A stretch of 64,000 nucleotides of DNA, taken from positions 372,001-436,000 of the forward strand of contig JACJYP010000003.1 in the NCBI GenBank assembly GCA_020636045.1, in the 5' to 3' direction. The notes under the pieces were generated by a model, which saw only the letters and a list, made by a program, of their open reading frames with translations, was not told the DNA's origin and searched no databases. This document shows, piece after piece, positions 34,975-44,249 of this stretch. The position numbers and the translations under genes were made by a program. The stretch is from Lewinellaceae bacterium. GTDB lineage: Bacteria; Bacteroidota; Bacteroidia; Chitinophagales; Saprospiraceae. The number at the start of each line of letters is the position of its first letter. Position 1 is the stretch's first letter.

Positions 34975-35907
34975 ATGCCGGTAAATATCCACGATATACG
35001 CAAACTGGCGGGTGCGGGAAAACTCGCCGAGGCGCTGCAAGCCGCCAAACAATGCGCGCTGTCGGGCCTCGGCGACATGGACACGCCCGTCACCTTGCTG
35101 AATGCCGAATTCGAGTACCTGAGGCGTTGCTATATCAACGGCGTCTTGTCGGAACAGGAGGAAATGGCCGGTCGTCAGCGCATTGCAGCGCGTTTGCTGA
35201 GCCTGGTCGAGCCGATGGAAAACGCCGGAATACCAGCGGGCGGAACAGCGCCCGAACGCATAACCATTCTTTTTCTGGGCGCCAACCCCTTCAGGAGCCT
35301 GGCGCTTGAACTCGATCGCGAAGTGCAGGAAGTCAGCGAAGGCCTGAAGCGCTTCGGAAAACGCGACGCTTTCGATTTCAGGGCCAAAATACACGTCGCT
35401 GCTGCCGACCTGCAGCGCATGCTGCTGGAAGCAGCGGAATACAAGCCGCGTTTCGTACATTTTGCCGGCAATGCCGTGGAAAAGCATCCGGAATACGGAT
35501 CGGGTGTGATCTTTGAAGACGAGCATGGCGCGGCGCGCGTGATCGGCGGCGATGTGCTGGCGGCGATCTTCCGGCAATTTCCAAGTGTAGAGTGCGTTTT
35601 TCTGAATACCTGCGACTCGGGACCCAGCGCCCTGGCCATCGGCAAGCAAGTACGCTATGCCATCGGGATGAACGCCCGCGTGTACGATGAAAGCGCGATC
35701 GTTTTCGCCGTTGCTTTTTACGAGGCCATTGCCGGCGGCAACGACGTGCCGTTCGCCTTCGAATTTGCCCGCACCCGCTTGCTGACGGAACACTACCCTG
35801 AGCAGGCGTCGATCCCGGTGCTGATCACCGACGGGAAAAGCAACGGACCGGTTTATGTGGACGGCGATTCCCACCTGACGGAGATCCAGCCGCGTATCAT
35901 GCGCTGA
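34975..35907 (+). CDS. EAD11-like/CHAT-like conflict-system protein, catalytic His replaced
   Basis: 310 aa. I chose ATG 34975 because upstream frame sequence is only a shadow of the GH3 gene. Residues 1-80 (DIRKLAGAGKLAEALQAAKQ ... LLNAEFEYLRRCYINGVLSEQEEM ... ARLLSLVE) match the helical effector-associated domains (EAD11 type) that recruit partners in bacterial NTPase/caspase-like conflict systems. Residues ~95-300 look like a CHAT caspase-like domain: ITILFLGANP start, FVHFAGNAV where GHG is usual, and VFLNTCDSG with the nucleophile Cys213. The expected catalytic His is Asn166, so it may be inactive or act as an adaptor. Closing segment AIVFAVAFYEAIAGG fits the family. Confidence 0.72.
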   Translation: MPVNIHDIRKLAGAGKLAEALQAAKQCALSGLGDMDTPVTLLNAEFEYLRRCYINGVLSEQEEMAGRQRIAARLLSLVEPMENAGIPAGGTAPERITILFLGANPFRSLALELDREVQEVSEGLKRFGKRDAFDFRAKIHVAAADLQRMLLEAAEYKPRFVHFAGNAVEKHPEYGSGVIFEDEHGAARVIGGDVLAAIFRQFPSVECVFLNTCDSGPSALAIGKQVRYAIGMNARVYDESAIVFAVAFYEAIAGGNDVPFAFEFARTRLLTEHYPEQASIPVLITDGKSNGPVYVDGDSHLTEIQPRIMR

Positions 35908-35977
35908 CGGCATTAAAATCCCGAACACGTTCTAGGCAGGCGATAAACGACAAAACCGATAACAAAATCATTTGATC

Positions 35978-36973
35978 ATGCGTCCCCCGCTACTTTTCCT
36001 TTTTGTTTTTGCCATTTATTCTTCAATGTCGGCCCAGCCGGGATCACTTCAGGTGGCGGATCAAACTTTCAAACTCAACGGCTCTTGTGAATACGTCTAT
36101 GCTTTTGCCGAAGGCGATGAAATCTCGCTGCACGCGGAAGAACTGACGGGAAAAGAGATCAAAACCGTAGAGTTCCTGCAATTTCCCGACTTCCTCATTT
36201 TCAAGGCTTACGAACTCGATACGGCGCTGGAAAAATCGATCCTGATCCCCAAAACGGGTGTTTACCTGCTGCGTTTTCAGGAGACAGGACTGAGCAAAAA
36301 AGTGTGCCGATTCACGATACACCGCAAGCCTGTCAGTCCGGAAACGGCCCGCCTGAATACACGGGTGGACTGGAATGTGCATGAATATCCGGAATACTCG
36401 GTCCGCAGGCGCGCTGTCGAAACGGGCAAAAAGATCGAGGTGATCCCTCTCGGCGGTCAGGTGACCGTGCAGGCGAGTAAATTTTACACAAAAAAGCCAG
36501 TGAACGCCTACCAGTTTACCCTGCCCCCTAATACTGTGCGCTGGGCCTACCGGATCTCCGTCGGCCAGGCAACGGCGGATGCGCGCCGCCGCGATGCCGA
36601 CAAACTGAAATCGACGCTTCAGAGCGGCGCGGTCAAGATCATGGGCGTGCAGCCGCAAACGGCGCTGGCTGCCTTCGCGCTGGGCGCTGCGATCGATATG
36701 ACCGTGTCCACTGCCGGGGAAGATGTGGAATACGCGATCGTCGATTACACCAACTGGCTGAAATTTTCGGAGTACCAGGACTATTCGGCTTTTATGCAGC
36801 AATCGGGCGTGAGCGTCGATGTGCAGCGCCGTTACAATCCGCTCAAGGGCACCTATTATTTCGCCCTGAAAAGCGACAACTGGGTTGACGATATTAACGT
36901 GCAGATCGATATCGAGGCTGTCACGGAAGTGCCGGTTTTCGAAACGGAAATCTATCTGGAACCCGTAAAGTAA
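35978..36973 (+). CDS. Secreted protein of unknown function
   Basis: 331 aa with a signal peptide (MRPPLLFLFVFAIYSSMSAQ) and ATG 35978 as start. The N-terminal third (~20-120) is a beta-sandwich-like region (LNGSCEYVYAFAEGDEISLHAEELTG). Then a mixed domain has a small hydrophobic helix ALAAFALGAAIDM. It ends FETEIYLEPVK. I recognise no family motif; a bacterial pre-peptidase-like C-terminal fold for the first part is possible. It lies 70 bp after the CHAT-like gene on the same strand. Confidence 0.72.
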   Translation: MRPPLLFLFVFAIYSSMSAQPGSLQVADQTFKLNGSCEYVYAFAEGDEISLHAEELTGKEIKTVEFLQFPDFLIFKAYELDTALEKSILIPKTGVYLLRFQETGLSKKVCRFTIHRKPVSPETARLNTRVDWNVHEYPEYSVRRRAVETGKKIEVIPLGGQVTVQASKFYTKKPVNAYQFTLPPNTVRWAYRISVGQATADARRRDADKLKSTLQSGAVKIMGVQPQTALAAFALGAAIDMTVSTAGEDVEYAIVDYTNWLKFSEYQDYSAFMQQSGVSVDVQRRYNPLKGTYYFALKSDNWVDDINVQIDIEAVTEVPVFETEIYLEPVK

Positions 36974-37038
36974 CCCCAAGCTCTGGTTGGGCAATTAAAT
37001 AACTCGAGTTGTGACCAATTGATCGGTTCGTGGCGTTT

Positions 37039-37118
37039 GCTGTTGGCGGGGACGCCAACAGCGGCATTTTTTTAAAGGAAATGGCTCCTTTGCCGTTGTT
37101 GGCGTCCCCGCCAACAAC
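37039..37118. repeat. Double palindrome between convergent genes
   Basis: Two 24-bp palindromes with 10-bp stems (37039-37062 and 37095-37118) that are also near-reverse-complements of each other. They can form two small hairpins or one long one. Located between convergent genes at 36973 and 37206. Confidence 0.75.
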
Positions 37119-37205
37119 AACCACGCACGATCTTTCGATTTTCTTCACGAGCCATCGTGTAGCTCACAACTTAAGTTAAATAGTCAGGCCAACCAGGGCC
37201 TGGGG

Positions 37206-37691
37206 TTACATTTTGTCCAGTGCCAGTCCATCCTGATCGCTGAGTTGCACGAGGATCCGCTGTTTGCCGAAATCCAGCAGCAGCGCGTCGTTTTGATAAA
37301 GGCCCGTATCGTCTTTTGTGAGATGAATACCCAGCAACGGAAGGCCGACCAAATTCTGCCAAAGCGGAAAATCGCTCGCCGGAACGTGCTGTATCAGCAG
37401 TTGGTTGTGCAGTTTCTGCAACTGCCGGGCAGTTTCCACGAGCGTTTTGGCCTCGATCAGGCGGATCGACTCGGAATCGTCGCCGGAAGATAGCAACAGC
37501 GGGCTGCCCGTTTCGAAGATGAGTTCCAGCGCATACAAAAAGCGGTAAGGCACTTCCCGGTCCGACTGGTTGAGCCAGAGATAATAGTTTACGCCGTCCA
37601 GCACCCGGCCTTCTGCAGACTGAAAAACTTCGAGTTCTTCCAGGCGGAAATATCCGGGCGGTGTGGGGTCGTCTGTGGTGTGTTGTTCCAT
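37206..37691 (-). CDS. Cytosolic protein of unknown function
   Basis: 161 aa starting at ATG 37691. No signal peptide. The sequence (YFRLEELEVFQSAEGRVLDGVNYYLWLNQSDREVPYRFLYALELIFETG...) is a compact alpha/beta protein without motifs known to me. A TATTTTTG box ends 5 bases before the start, supporting it as a real, near-leaderless gene. Divergent to the aminotransferase gene, with starts 98 bp apart. Confidence 0.7.
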   Translation of the reverse strand: MEQHTTDDPTPPGYFRLEELEVFQSAEGRVLDGVNYYLWLNQSDREVPYRFLYALELIFETGSPLLLSSGDDSESIRLIEAKTLVETARQLQKLHNQLLIQHVPASDFPLWQNLVGLPLLGIHLTKDDTGLYQNDALLLDFGKQRILVQLSDQDGLALDKM

Positions 37692-37696
37692 TGCCA

Positions 37697-37704
37697 CAAA
37701 AATA
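37697..37704 (-). promoter_or_regulatory. -7 box (TATTTTTG) abutting the start codon
   Basis: Minus-strand TATTTTTG, ending 5 bases upstream of ATG 37691. Confidence 0.5.
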
Positions 37705-37763
37705 ACGGAAGATTGCTTGCTGGAAAAAAGTTGCCAAACGCCTTCACCTTGCCCGTCGCTGGA

Positions 37764-37771
37764 TACATTTG
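37764..37771 (+). promoter_or_regulatory. -7 box (TACATTTG) for the class V aminotransferase gene
   Basis: TACATTTG fits TAnnTTTG, 18 bases before ATG 37790; supports that start over 37769. Confidence 0.5.
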
Positions 37772-37789
37772 CGAAAACAAGATTTCGCC

Positions 37790-38980
37790 ATGATGATCGA
37801 CAGTGACCGCCTCAGCCACCTGCGCGCCGATACTCCCGGCTGTGCGCATCGCATCCACCTGAACAATGCGGGATCGGCATTGCCTCCCTCTTTTGTGACA
37901 CAGACAATACATCATCATCTGGAGCTGGAGGCGCAGATCGGCGGCTACGAGGCCGTCGACCTGACGGCAGCGGAGATCGCCGCGTTTTACCCTGCCGTGG
38001 CGCGGCTGCTGAATGCCGACGCCCGCAATATCGCATTCGCCGGCAGCGCAACAGATGCCTATGTAAAGGCCCTGAGCGCGATCCCCTTCCAAAAGGGCGA
38101 TGTCATCCTGACCACTGAAAACGACTACGTATCCAACCAGATCGCCTTTCTTTCCCTGCAAAAACGGCTGGGTGTCCGCCTGGTCCGTGCGAGCGATACC
38201 GCCGAAGGCGGGGTAGACCTCGACGATTTTGAAAGCCTGATGAAACGGCACCGCCCTAAACTGGCTGCTGTAACCCACGTGCCGACCAGCAGCGGACTCG
38301 TGCAGCCCGTGGAAGCCATCGGGAAAATATGCAGCGCCTTTGAAACCTGGTATCTCGTGGATGCCTGCCAGTCAGCGGGGCAGTTGCCGCTCGACGTTCA
38401 GGCCATCCAATGCGATTTTTTGTCGGCCACCATGCGCAAATTCCTGCGCGGACCCCGCGGCGCCGGCTTTTTATACGCATCCGACCGGGTGCTGGAAGCA
38501 GGTCTTGAAATGCTGATGCCGGACCTGCACAGCGCGGAATGGAGCGGGCCTGATTCCTATGAAACGGCCGACAGCGCCCGGCGTTTCGAATATTATGAAA
38601 TGCCGATAGCGCTTGTGCTGGGCAGCAGGGCCGCCGTGGAATACGCCCTGTCAGTGGGCATCGAGGCCGTCGAACAAAGGGTAAAGCACCTTGCAAACAT
38701 GACGCGCCGCTTGCTGCGCGAATTGCCGGATGTACAGGTGCTCGACCTAGGTGCGGAACAGTGCGGTATCGTTACGGCGTATTCTACCCATTGGCAATCC
38801 CGCCCGCTACTGGAAAAACTGTGGGCCGAAAACATCAATTGTCGCGTTTCGCCGCCCGGGGTGGCGCAGATCGATTTCCCGCGAAAGGGTGTTCCCTGGG
38901 TGCTGCGTATTTCACCCCACTACTACAACACGGAAGAAGAAATACGTTACCTGGCGGTCGTGCTTGGGCATGCGCTGTAA
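37790..38980 (+). CDS. Class V aminotransferase-fold PLP enzyme
   Basis: 396-aa PLP enzyme of the cysteine desulfurase/isopenicillin-N-epimerase-like group. Features: HLNNAGSALPP (N-terminal substrate region), ITHVPTSSG-type segment (AAVTHVPTSSGLVQPV), VDACQSAGQLPLDV (Asp and Gln contacting PLP), and SATMRKFLRGPRGAGFLY, with the Schiff-base Lys in MRKF. The length is normal. It lacks clear kynureninase signatures, so despite kmo nearby I do not call it kynureninase. Reaction not assignable; sulfur transfer or epimerase chemistry are possible. Confidence 0.85.
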   Translation: MMIDSDRLSHLRADTPGCAHRIHLNNAGSALPPSFVTQTIHHHLELEAQIGGYEAVDLTAAEIAAFYPAVARLLNADARNIAFAGSATDAYVKALSAIPFQKGDVILTTENDYVSNQIAFLSLQKRLGVRLVRASDTAEGGVDLDDFESLMKRHRPKLAAVTHVPTSSGLVQPVEAIGKICSAFETWYLVDACQSAGQLPLDVQAIQCDFLSATMRKFLRGPRGAGFLYASDRVLEAGLEMLMPDLHSAEWSGPDSYETADSARRFEYYEMPIALVLGSRAAVEYALSVGIEAVEQRVKHLANMTRRLLRELPDVQVLDLGAEQCGIVTAYSTHWQSRPLLEKLWAENINCRVSPPGVAQIDFPRKGVPWVLRISPHYYNTEEEIRYLAVVLGHAL

Positions 38981-39051
38981 GAAATCGTCTGAAAACCTCT
39001 TGTGAGGTAGAAAGGCATTTCTTTGGAGGCAAACAAAGTTTGTTTTGAGGG

Positions 39052-40551
39052 TCACGTGCGTCCCGCCACCGGCAATTCGACGATAAAGCGGCTCCCCGAT
39101 CCGTCCGGCCCGGTCGGACTTTCTACCCGGATGCTGCCGCCGTGTTGCTGCACGACGTTCGCGACATAGTTGAGACCCAGCCCATGGCCTTTCACGTTGT
39201 GGGTATTGCCGGCGGGCACCCGGAAAAACTTTTCAAACACCTTCAGCCGGTATGCTTCCTCGATGCCGGTCCCGTTGTCTTCCACCACCAGCCGGATGCG
39301 ACCGGGGGCGGCGTTTTGCAGAAACACCTTGATGAGCGGCGCATTTTTGCCCCTGTATTTCAATGCGTTATCGACAAGGTTAAATACGACGCTGATCAGG
39401 TGCAGGCGGTCGCCCTGTATGGTGAAATTTGCGCCGGGTTCCCGGTCGAAGCGGATTTCTGCACCGACGGATTCTGCCTGCAATTTCATGGCGTCCAGCA
39501 CCTGCTGCACCAGATCGGGTAACTCGACCGGCTCCATTTTCAGGCGCGGCGGTTGTGTTTCAAAAGTAGAGAGTCGTAACACCTTGTCGACCAGCAGGGT
39601 GAGGCGTTCGAGTTCGAGTTGGGAAATGGACAGGTATTCGCGGGCTTTTTCGGGGTCGTTGAGCACCTCGAAATCGTTCAATGCTTCCAAGGCCACTCCG
39701 ACGGTCGTGATCGGCGTTTTCAACTCGTGGGTGATGTTGCCGATAAATTCGTTTTTCAACGCGGCGAGCCGCTGTTGCTGCCGCAGGTTCCGGTAGATCA
39801 CCCAAAACGCGGCGGCGGTCATGCCGAACAACAGGAGGGAGAAAAAGAAGTACGGCAACATTTTGCGCAGCAGGTAACCGGTGGCATGCGTCAGTTCGGC
39901 AGCGTAAAAACGGCGCGTCAGCAGCCCTGAAAATGCCGGGTCGGTACGCAGGTCGTCCTTTTCTGTTTTGTACAGGCCGGAAGATACTTCCACAGAAAAT
40001 CCGACGTCGATCCCGGCCTGGTCGAGCGAGCGGCGATAGGCAAGGCGAAGCGTATCCATGGACATCGTATCGCGGTTGAGGCGGAAGGAAAACATGCGTT
40101 GGGGGGGCGCATGATCGGGCACCTTCGAGAGGATGCCGTCGAGTTCGGGCATGCCGGGCAACCCTGCGCTGTCGGTGGCGGTGATAAACACCTGAACCTG
40201 GTCGACAGATGTCGAATCGAACATCAGCAAACGGTCGCTGTCGGGGAAATCGACCCTCGTCTTCACATTCCGTTTGATCATCCATTCGCCGGGGTTGGTT
40301 ATTGGCATTTCCTGATGCAAACGCACGCGAAAGGTATCCGATTCGTTTCCGCTCACGATCATATTTCGCATAACGAGCGAGTCCTGCAGCGCGGTGATCG
40401 TCTGCTGGAACAGGTAGTTCGATTCCTGACGCAAGGATTCGCGCTGTTCCTGCCACACCTTGCGGAGCCAGAACACCTGAAACACTGCCAGCAGAATCAG
40501 GCTGCAGGCAATGAGCCACAGAAAACGATGACGGATGCGGAATTTCGGCAT
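39052..40551 (-). CDS. Membrane sensor histidine kinase (orphan)
   Basis: 499 aa from ATG 40551, chosen because the first transmembrane helix (FLWLIACSLILLAVFQVFWL) follows it directly. A ~220-residue periplasmic sensor region and a second helix (LPYFFFSLLLFGMTAAAFWVIY) precede HisKA with KNEFIGNITHELKTPITTV (phospho-His in THELK). Then HATPase follows with NLVDNALKYRG (N box), VEDNGTGI (G1) and VKGHGLGLNYV (G2). No response-regulator gene is next to it. It resembles the kinase at 52077 in architecture and in the loop sequence RVxxGNxHxVKGxGLGL. Confidence 0.9.
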   Translation of the reverse strand: MPKFRIRHRFLWLIACSLILLAVFQVFWLRKVWQEQRESLRQESNYLFQQTITALQDSLVMRNMIVSGNESDTFRVRLHQEMPITNPGEWMIKRNVKTRVDFPDSDRLLMFDSTSVDQVQVFITATDSAGLPGMPELDGILSKVPDHAPPQRMFSFRLNRDTMSMDTLRLAYRRSLDQAGIDVGFSVEVSSGLYKTEKDDLRTDPAFSGLLTRRFYAAELTHATGYLLRKMLPYFFFSLLLFGMTAAAFWVIYRNLRQQQRLAALKNEFIGNITHELKTPITTVGVALEALNDFEVLNDPEKAREYLSISQLELERLTLLVDKVLRLSTFETQPPRLKMEPVELPDLVQQVLDAMKLQAESVGAEIRFDREPGANFTIQGDRLHLISVVFNLVDNALKYRGKNAPLIKVFLQNAAPGRIRLVVEDNGTGIEEAYRLKVFEKFFRVPAGNTHNVKGHGLGLNYVANVVQQHGGSIRVESPTGPDGSGSRFIVELPVAGRT

Positions 40552-40652
40552 GCCGGACAAAATTACACCGCTTTCCTGTCCGCGGCCAATGCGATTAACC
40601 TTAATTAACCTTACTTCAAGGTCGATTAACCTGACCGCTTCAGGCAGCCCGG

Positions 40653-40660
40653 TACTTTTG
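40653..40660 (+). promoter_or_regulatory. -7 box (TACTTTTG) upstream of the GLPGLI gene
   Basis: TACTTTTG, 61 bp before ATG 40722, in the gap between divergent genes. Confidence 0.45.
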
Positions 40661-40721
40661 CCTTGCAGCACGGGGCCGTTCCCGGTGCACTTTTTTTGAA
40701 TGTAAACCGGAATATTAAGCT

Positions 40722-41450
40722 ATGAAACTCAAATTATTATTGGCAGGGCTGCTGTTTCCATGGATCAGCGCATTGTTCGGCCAGCAGAACGAAGGCATCA
40801 TTTATTACAATGAAACCTACAATATGCACCGTTCGCTGCCCCCCGAAGCGGCCGACATGAAAGCCATGATCCCTGAATTCAGGACCCAGAAAAACGAATT
40901 GCTGTTCAACGCTTCCGAAAGCCTCTATCGCAATGCGGAGGAAGAAGACGAAGACGAGTTCAACGACGGCGGTGGCATGGTGATCAAGATGCAGCGTCCG
41001 GAGGCAACGTTTTACCGCGATTTTACAGGCCGGAAAAAGATCGACGCCCGCGATTTTTTCGGAAAAAACTACCTGATCGCGGATACCCTGACCACGGGCG
41101 ACTGGAAGGTGGCGATGGATACGAAAGAGATCCTGGGCTACAACTGCCTGAAAGCCACGACCACCGACACCCTGCGCAAGCGTGAGATCGTCGCATGGTT
41201 CACCGACGCTCTGCCCCTCCCGACGGGGCCCGCGCAGTTCGGCCAGTTGCCCGGCACGATCCTGGAGATCGATGTCAATGACGGCGAGATCGTGATCGCC
41301 GCCGCCAAAGTGGAGTTCAAAAAATTGAAGAAAGGCGAGATTGCTGCGCCGAAGCGCGGAGAGAAGGTCACCGACGCCGAATTTCAGCAGATCATGGCCG
41401 ATCGCATGAAAGAGAACGGCGGCCGGATGATGCGGGTGATCAGGAATTGA
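40722..41450 (+). CDS. GLPGLI family protein
   Basis: 242-aa secreted protein (signal peptide MKLKLLLAGLLFPWISALFGQ) of a family restricted to Bacteroidota, named after a GLPGLI motif; here the motif reads GQLPGTILEID. The domain also has ILGYNCLKATT and IVAWFTDALPLP, both family hallmarks. Cell location is periplasmic; function unknown, frequently near two-component or zinc-protease genes. It overlaps the 3' end of kmo by 11 bp (convergent). Confidence 0.88.
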   Translation: MKLKLLLAGLLFPWISALFGQQNEGIIYYNETYNMHRSLPPEAADMKAMIPEFRTQKNELLFNASESLYRNAEEEDEDEFNDGGGMVIKMQRPEATFYRDFTGRKKIDARDFFGKNYLIADTLTTGDWKVAMDTKEILGYNCLKATTTDTLRKREIVAWFTDALPLPTGPAQFGQLPGTILEIDVNDGEIVIAAAKVEFKKLKKGEIAAPKRGEKVTDAEFQQIMADRMKENGGRMMRVIRN

Positions 41451-42801
41451 GTTTCCCGTTCAACCACTGCCCAAACACCTCCTCCACGCCGTCCCAGTTG
41501 TGCTCCGCGTCTTCCAGGCGCAGCACCCGCTCGAACAGGCGGTTCTGGGCGTCGTCTTCCTCCAGGGCGACGTGGTAAGGCGTATTGCTGAACGTTACCA
41601 TTGAATATACCGGCAAAAAGTCGGGGTGCCGCTCGTGCAGACGGGCGGCAATTTTTTTGCGCAGCAGGAACTGCGGGTCTCCCACGAGGTCGCGCATTTC
41701 GATAAAATTGCGCTGTGCGAGTTCGGCGATGGCATCGCCGTCGGGCTGGCGCTCCCGGGCGAACTGCGGGATAATGCGCGACCAGTCGCCATCGAGTTCG
41801 TCGTGCATGGCATCCAGAATGGTGCAATCTTCAAAGCCGGCGTTCATGCCCTGTCCGTAGAACGGCACGATGGCATGCGCGGCATCGCCGATGAGCAGGA
41901 TGCGGTTTTGCCATTGCCAGGGCGCGCATTTGACGGTCACCAGTGAAGACGTCGGATTGCCCCAGAAGTCGTCCAGCAGGGTAGGCATGTGCGGCAGGGC
42001 GTCGGCGAAGTATTTTTTAAAAAACGCGTTTACCGCGTCGTTGCCGGTCAGTTTTTCAAAAGACACCTCCCCCTCGAACGGCAGGAACAGTGTGCAGGTA
42101 AAACTGCCGTCGGCATTGGGCAGGGCGATGAGCATGAAGTTGCCGCGCGGCCAGATGTGCAGGGCCGACGGATCGATGCGGTGGCGTCCGTTTGCGTCGG
42201 GCGGGATGCTCAGTTCTTTGTAGCCGTGCTCCAGGTAAAACTGGTTGTAGTTGAACCGGTCGGTCTTCTGAATGGCGTAGCGCACGGCGCTGAAGGCGCC
42301 GTCGGCGGCAAAAACCAGCGGCGCTTCCACGGTTTTGACGGCGCCGGTGCCGGTGTCCTCAAAAGTCAGCACCGGCCGCTCGAGGTCGGCATCGAGGCAG
42401 CGGTGATCGAAGAAGAACTGTACGTTGGGGAAACTGCCCGCGATACTCAGGAGTTCGAGGTTGAGGCCGCCGCGCGACACGGAATAGATCGCCTCGCCCG
42501 CTTTGCCGTAGGGCTGAAAACTCAGTTCGCCTTCGACGGAGTGGATCATCCGCCCGGGCATGGGAATGGCGACTTTTTCGATCTTTTCGCGGATGCCCGC
42601 CTTTTCAATGGCTTTCCAGCCGCGCTCGCTCATGGCGAGGTTGATCGAGCGGCCGCCGGTGTAGCCGGCAGCGCGCATATCGGAGCGGCGCTCGTATACT
42701 TCCACCTGATAGCCGCGGCGGGCGAGAAAAACGGCCCAGAGCGAGCCGACCAGGCCGGCGCCGACGACAATGGCTTTTTTCGATGTCTGATTGCTTTCCA
42801 T
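41440..42801 (-). CDS. kmo: Kynurenine 3-monooxygenase
   Basis: 453-aa FAD monooxygenase that hydroxylates L-kynurenine to 3-hydroxykynurenine using NADPH. N-terminal Rossmann motif AIVVGAGLVGSLWAVFLARRGYQVEVYERR; GGRSINLAMSERG, a kynurenine-binding region typical of KMO; the second FAD motif ILLIGDAAHAIVPFYGQGMNAGFEDC. Length as in bacterial KMOs. Its partner genes (tryptophan dioxygenase, kynureninase, HAAO) are not in the window. Products could go to NAD or to glutaryl-CoA via aminomuconate, which would suit gcdH and the RidA-like gene here. Confidence 0.92.
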   Translation of the reverse strand: MESNQTSKKAIVVGAGLVGSLWAVFLARRGYQVEVYERRSDMRAAGYTGGRSINLAMSERGWKAIEKAGIREKIEKVAIPMPGRMIHSVEGELSFQPYGKAGEAIYSVSRGGLNLELLSIAGSFPNVQFFFDHRCLDADLERPVLTFEDTGTGAVKTVEAPLVFAADGAFSAVRYAIQKTDRFNYNQFYLEHGYKELSIPPDANGRHRIDPSALHIWPRGNFMLIALPNADGSFTCTLFLPFEGEVSFEKLTGNDAVNAFFKKYFADALPHMPTLLDDFWGNPTSSLVTVKCAPWQWQNRILLIGDAAHAIVPFYGQGMNAGFEDCTILDAMHDELDGDWSRIIPQFARERQPDGDAIAELAQRNFIEMRDLVGDPQFLLRKKIAARLHERHPDFLPVYSMVTFSNTPYHVALEEDDAQNRLFERVLRLEDAEHNWDGVEEVFGQWLNGKLNS

Positions 42802-42907
42802 GAGAGTCCGGTAATTATTTGGCAGGACAAAAGAAGAAAATCTGCGGCGATTGGCGGTAATCTTTTCCTAAACTTGCCCCCTGAATGTCAACATCTGCTC
42901 CCGATCC

Positions 42908-44230
42908 ATGAATACACCTTCCGGCCAACGCAACCCCTACCTGCTGCCCTTTGCCCTCGTCTGCAGCCTCTTTTTCCTGTGGGGCATCCCCAACAGCATG
43001 AACGGCTCGCTGATCCGCCACTTCCAGTTTGCCCTCGATCTGAAACGCTGGCAGGCGGGCATTGTGGATTCGGCGTTCTATTTCGGCTATTTCGTGCTGG
43101 CCATACCTGCCGGCATGTTCATGCGCAAATTCGGCTATAAACGCGGCATTTTGCTCGGGTTGTTGCTGTTTTCTGCGGGTTCCATGCTCTTCTATCCGGC
43201 TGCCGACGTGCAGTCGTTCGGCTTTTTCCTGCTGGCGCTGTTCACCATTGCCTCCGGCCTGGCTTTTCTCGAAACGGCGGCAAACCTGTATGTGACCGTG
43301 CTCGGCGACAAGCAAAAAGCCGGCTGGCGCATCAATTTTGCGCAGTCGTTCAACGGCCTGGCCATCATTCTGGGGCCGATCATCGGCGCCAAATTCATTT
43401 TCTCCGACCTCGATACGGCAGAATTGCAGCGCACAAAAACCGCGGCAGAATTGCTGGACTACCGGAAAACGGAGATCCTCTCGGTGCAGGGGCCCTATTT
43501 GCTGATGGGTCTGATCCTGCTGGCCGTAACCGTGCTGTTCTGGCTCACCAAAATGCCGGAGGTGGGGCGCGAGGAGGAGCAAACGCTGGCGCCCGTCTCC
43601 ATTGCGGGGCTGCTGCGCAAATACCGGCACCTCGCGCTCGGCGTCGGCGCGCAATTCGCCAATGTCGGCGCCCAGGCGACGCTGTGGGGCTATTTTGCCG
43701 ATTTTAAACTCGATTTTTCACCGGAAAAACACGTCGATGTGGCGGTGCGCTATGCCAATTCGTTTTTCGGCGCCGACCCAAATGTCACCCTGGAAAAGAT
43801 CGCCAACTATCACTTCTCTTTCGCCATGGTGCTCTTCCTGATCGGGCGCGTCATCGGCACCTCGCTGATGAGCCGGTATTCACCGCAGCGCGTCGTTTCA
43901 TGGTTTTCCTTTGCCGCCGTGGCGCTGGTGATACTGGCGTTCCTGGCGGGAGGCCTCACCGCGGTGTTGTGCATCATGCTGACCTTCTTTTGCCAGAGCA
44001 TCATGTTCCCGACCATTTTTGCGCTGGCTACCGACGGGCTGCCGCCTGCAGAAAGCAAACTGGCGTCGTCGCTGGTGATCATGGCCATCGTCGGCGGCGC
44101 GGTCATGCCTCCGATCGCAGGACTACTGTCGCAAGCCGGCGGCATGAAAATGGCCCTGCTGGCGCCGCTGGCCTGTTTTTCTTTTGTGGTGTTTTATGTG
44201 ACGAAAGGCTACCGCAATGCTACTGCCTGA
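42908..44230 (+). CDS. fucP: FucP-like sugar:H+ symporter (MFS)
   Basis: 440-aa, 12-helix major facilitator of the fucose/glucose/galactose permease group. Signature points: FALVCSLFFLWGIPNSMNGSLIRHFQ in helix 1; YFGYFVLAIPAGMFMRKFGYKRGILLGL (the MFS loop 2-3 motif); NFAQSFNGLAIILGPIIGA; and MFPTIFALATDGLPP in the second half. Probable import of a hexose or deoxyhexose. It is followed after 19 bp by a GH130 gene on the same strand, so the pair forms a likely sugar-uptake operon; the actual sugar may be a mannoside-derived one rather than fucose. Confidence 0.87.
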   Translation: MNTPSGQRNPYLLPFALVCSLFFLWGIPNSMNGSLIRHFQFALDLKRWQAGIVDSAFYFGYFVLAIPAGMFMRKFGYKRGILLGLLLFSAGSMLFYPAADVQSFGFFLLALFTIASGLAFLETAANLYVTVLGDKQKAGWRINFAQSFNGLAIILGPIIGAKFIFSDLDTAELQRTKTAAELLDYRKTEILSVQGPYLLMGLILLAVTVLFWLTKMPEVGREEEQTLAPVSIAGLLRKYRHLALGVGAQFANVGAQATLWGYFADFKLDFSPEKHVDVAVRYANSFFGADPNVTLEKIANYHFSFAMVLFLIGRVIGTSLMSRYSPQRVVSWFSFAAVALVILAFLAGGLTAVLCIMLTFFCQSIMFPTIFALATDGLPPAESKLASSLVIMAIVGGAVMPPIAGLLSQAGGMKMALLAPLACFSFVVFYVTKGYRNATA

Positions 44231-44249
44231 ATGATTAACACGACCTGTT

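Noticed and set aside
37790..38980. Kynureninase call for the class V aminotransferase
   Set aside because: Tempting because kmo is nearby, but the PLP-Lys region and N-terminus match desulfurase/epimerase-like proteins and not kynureninase.
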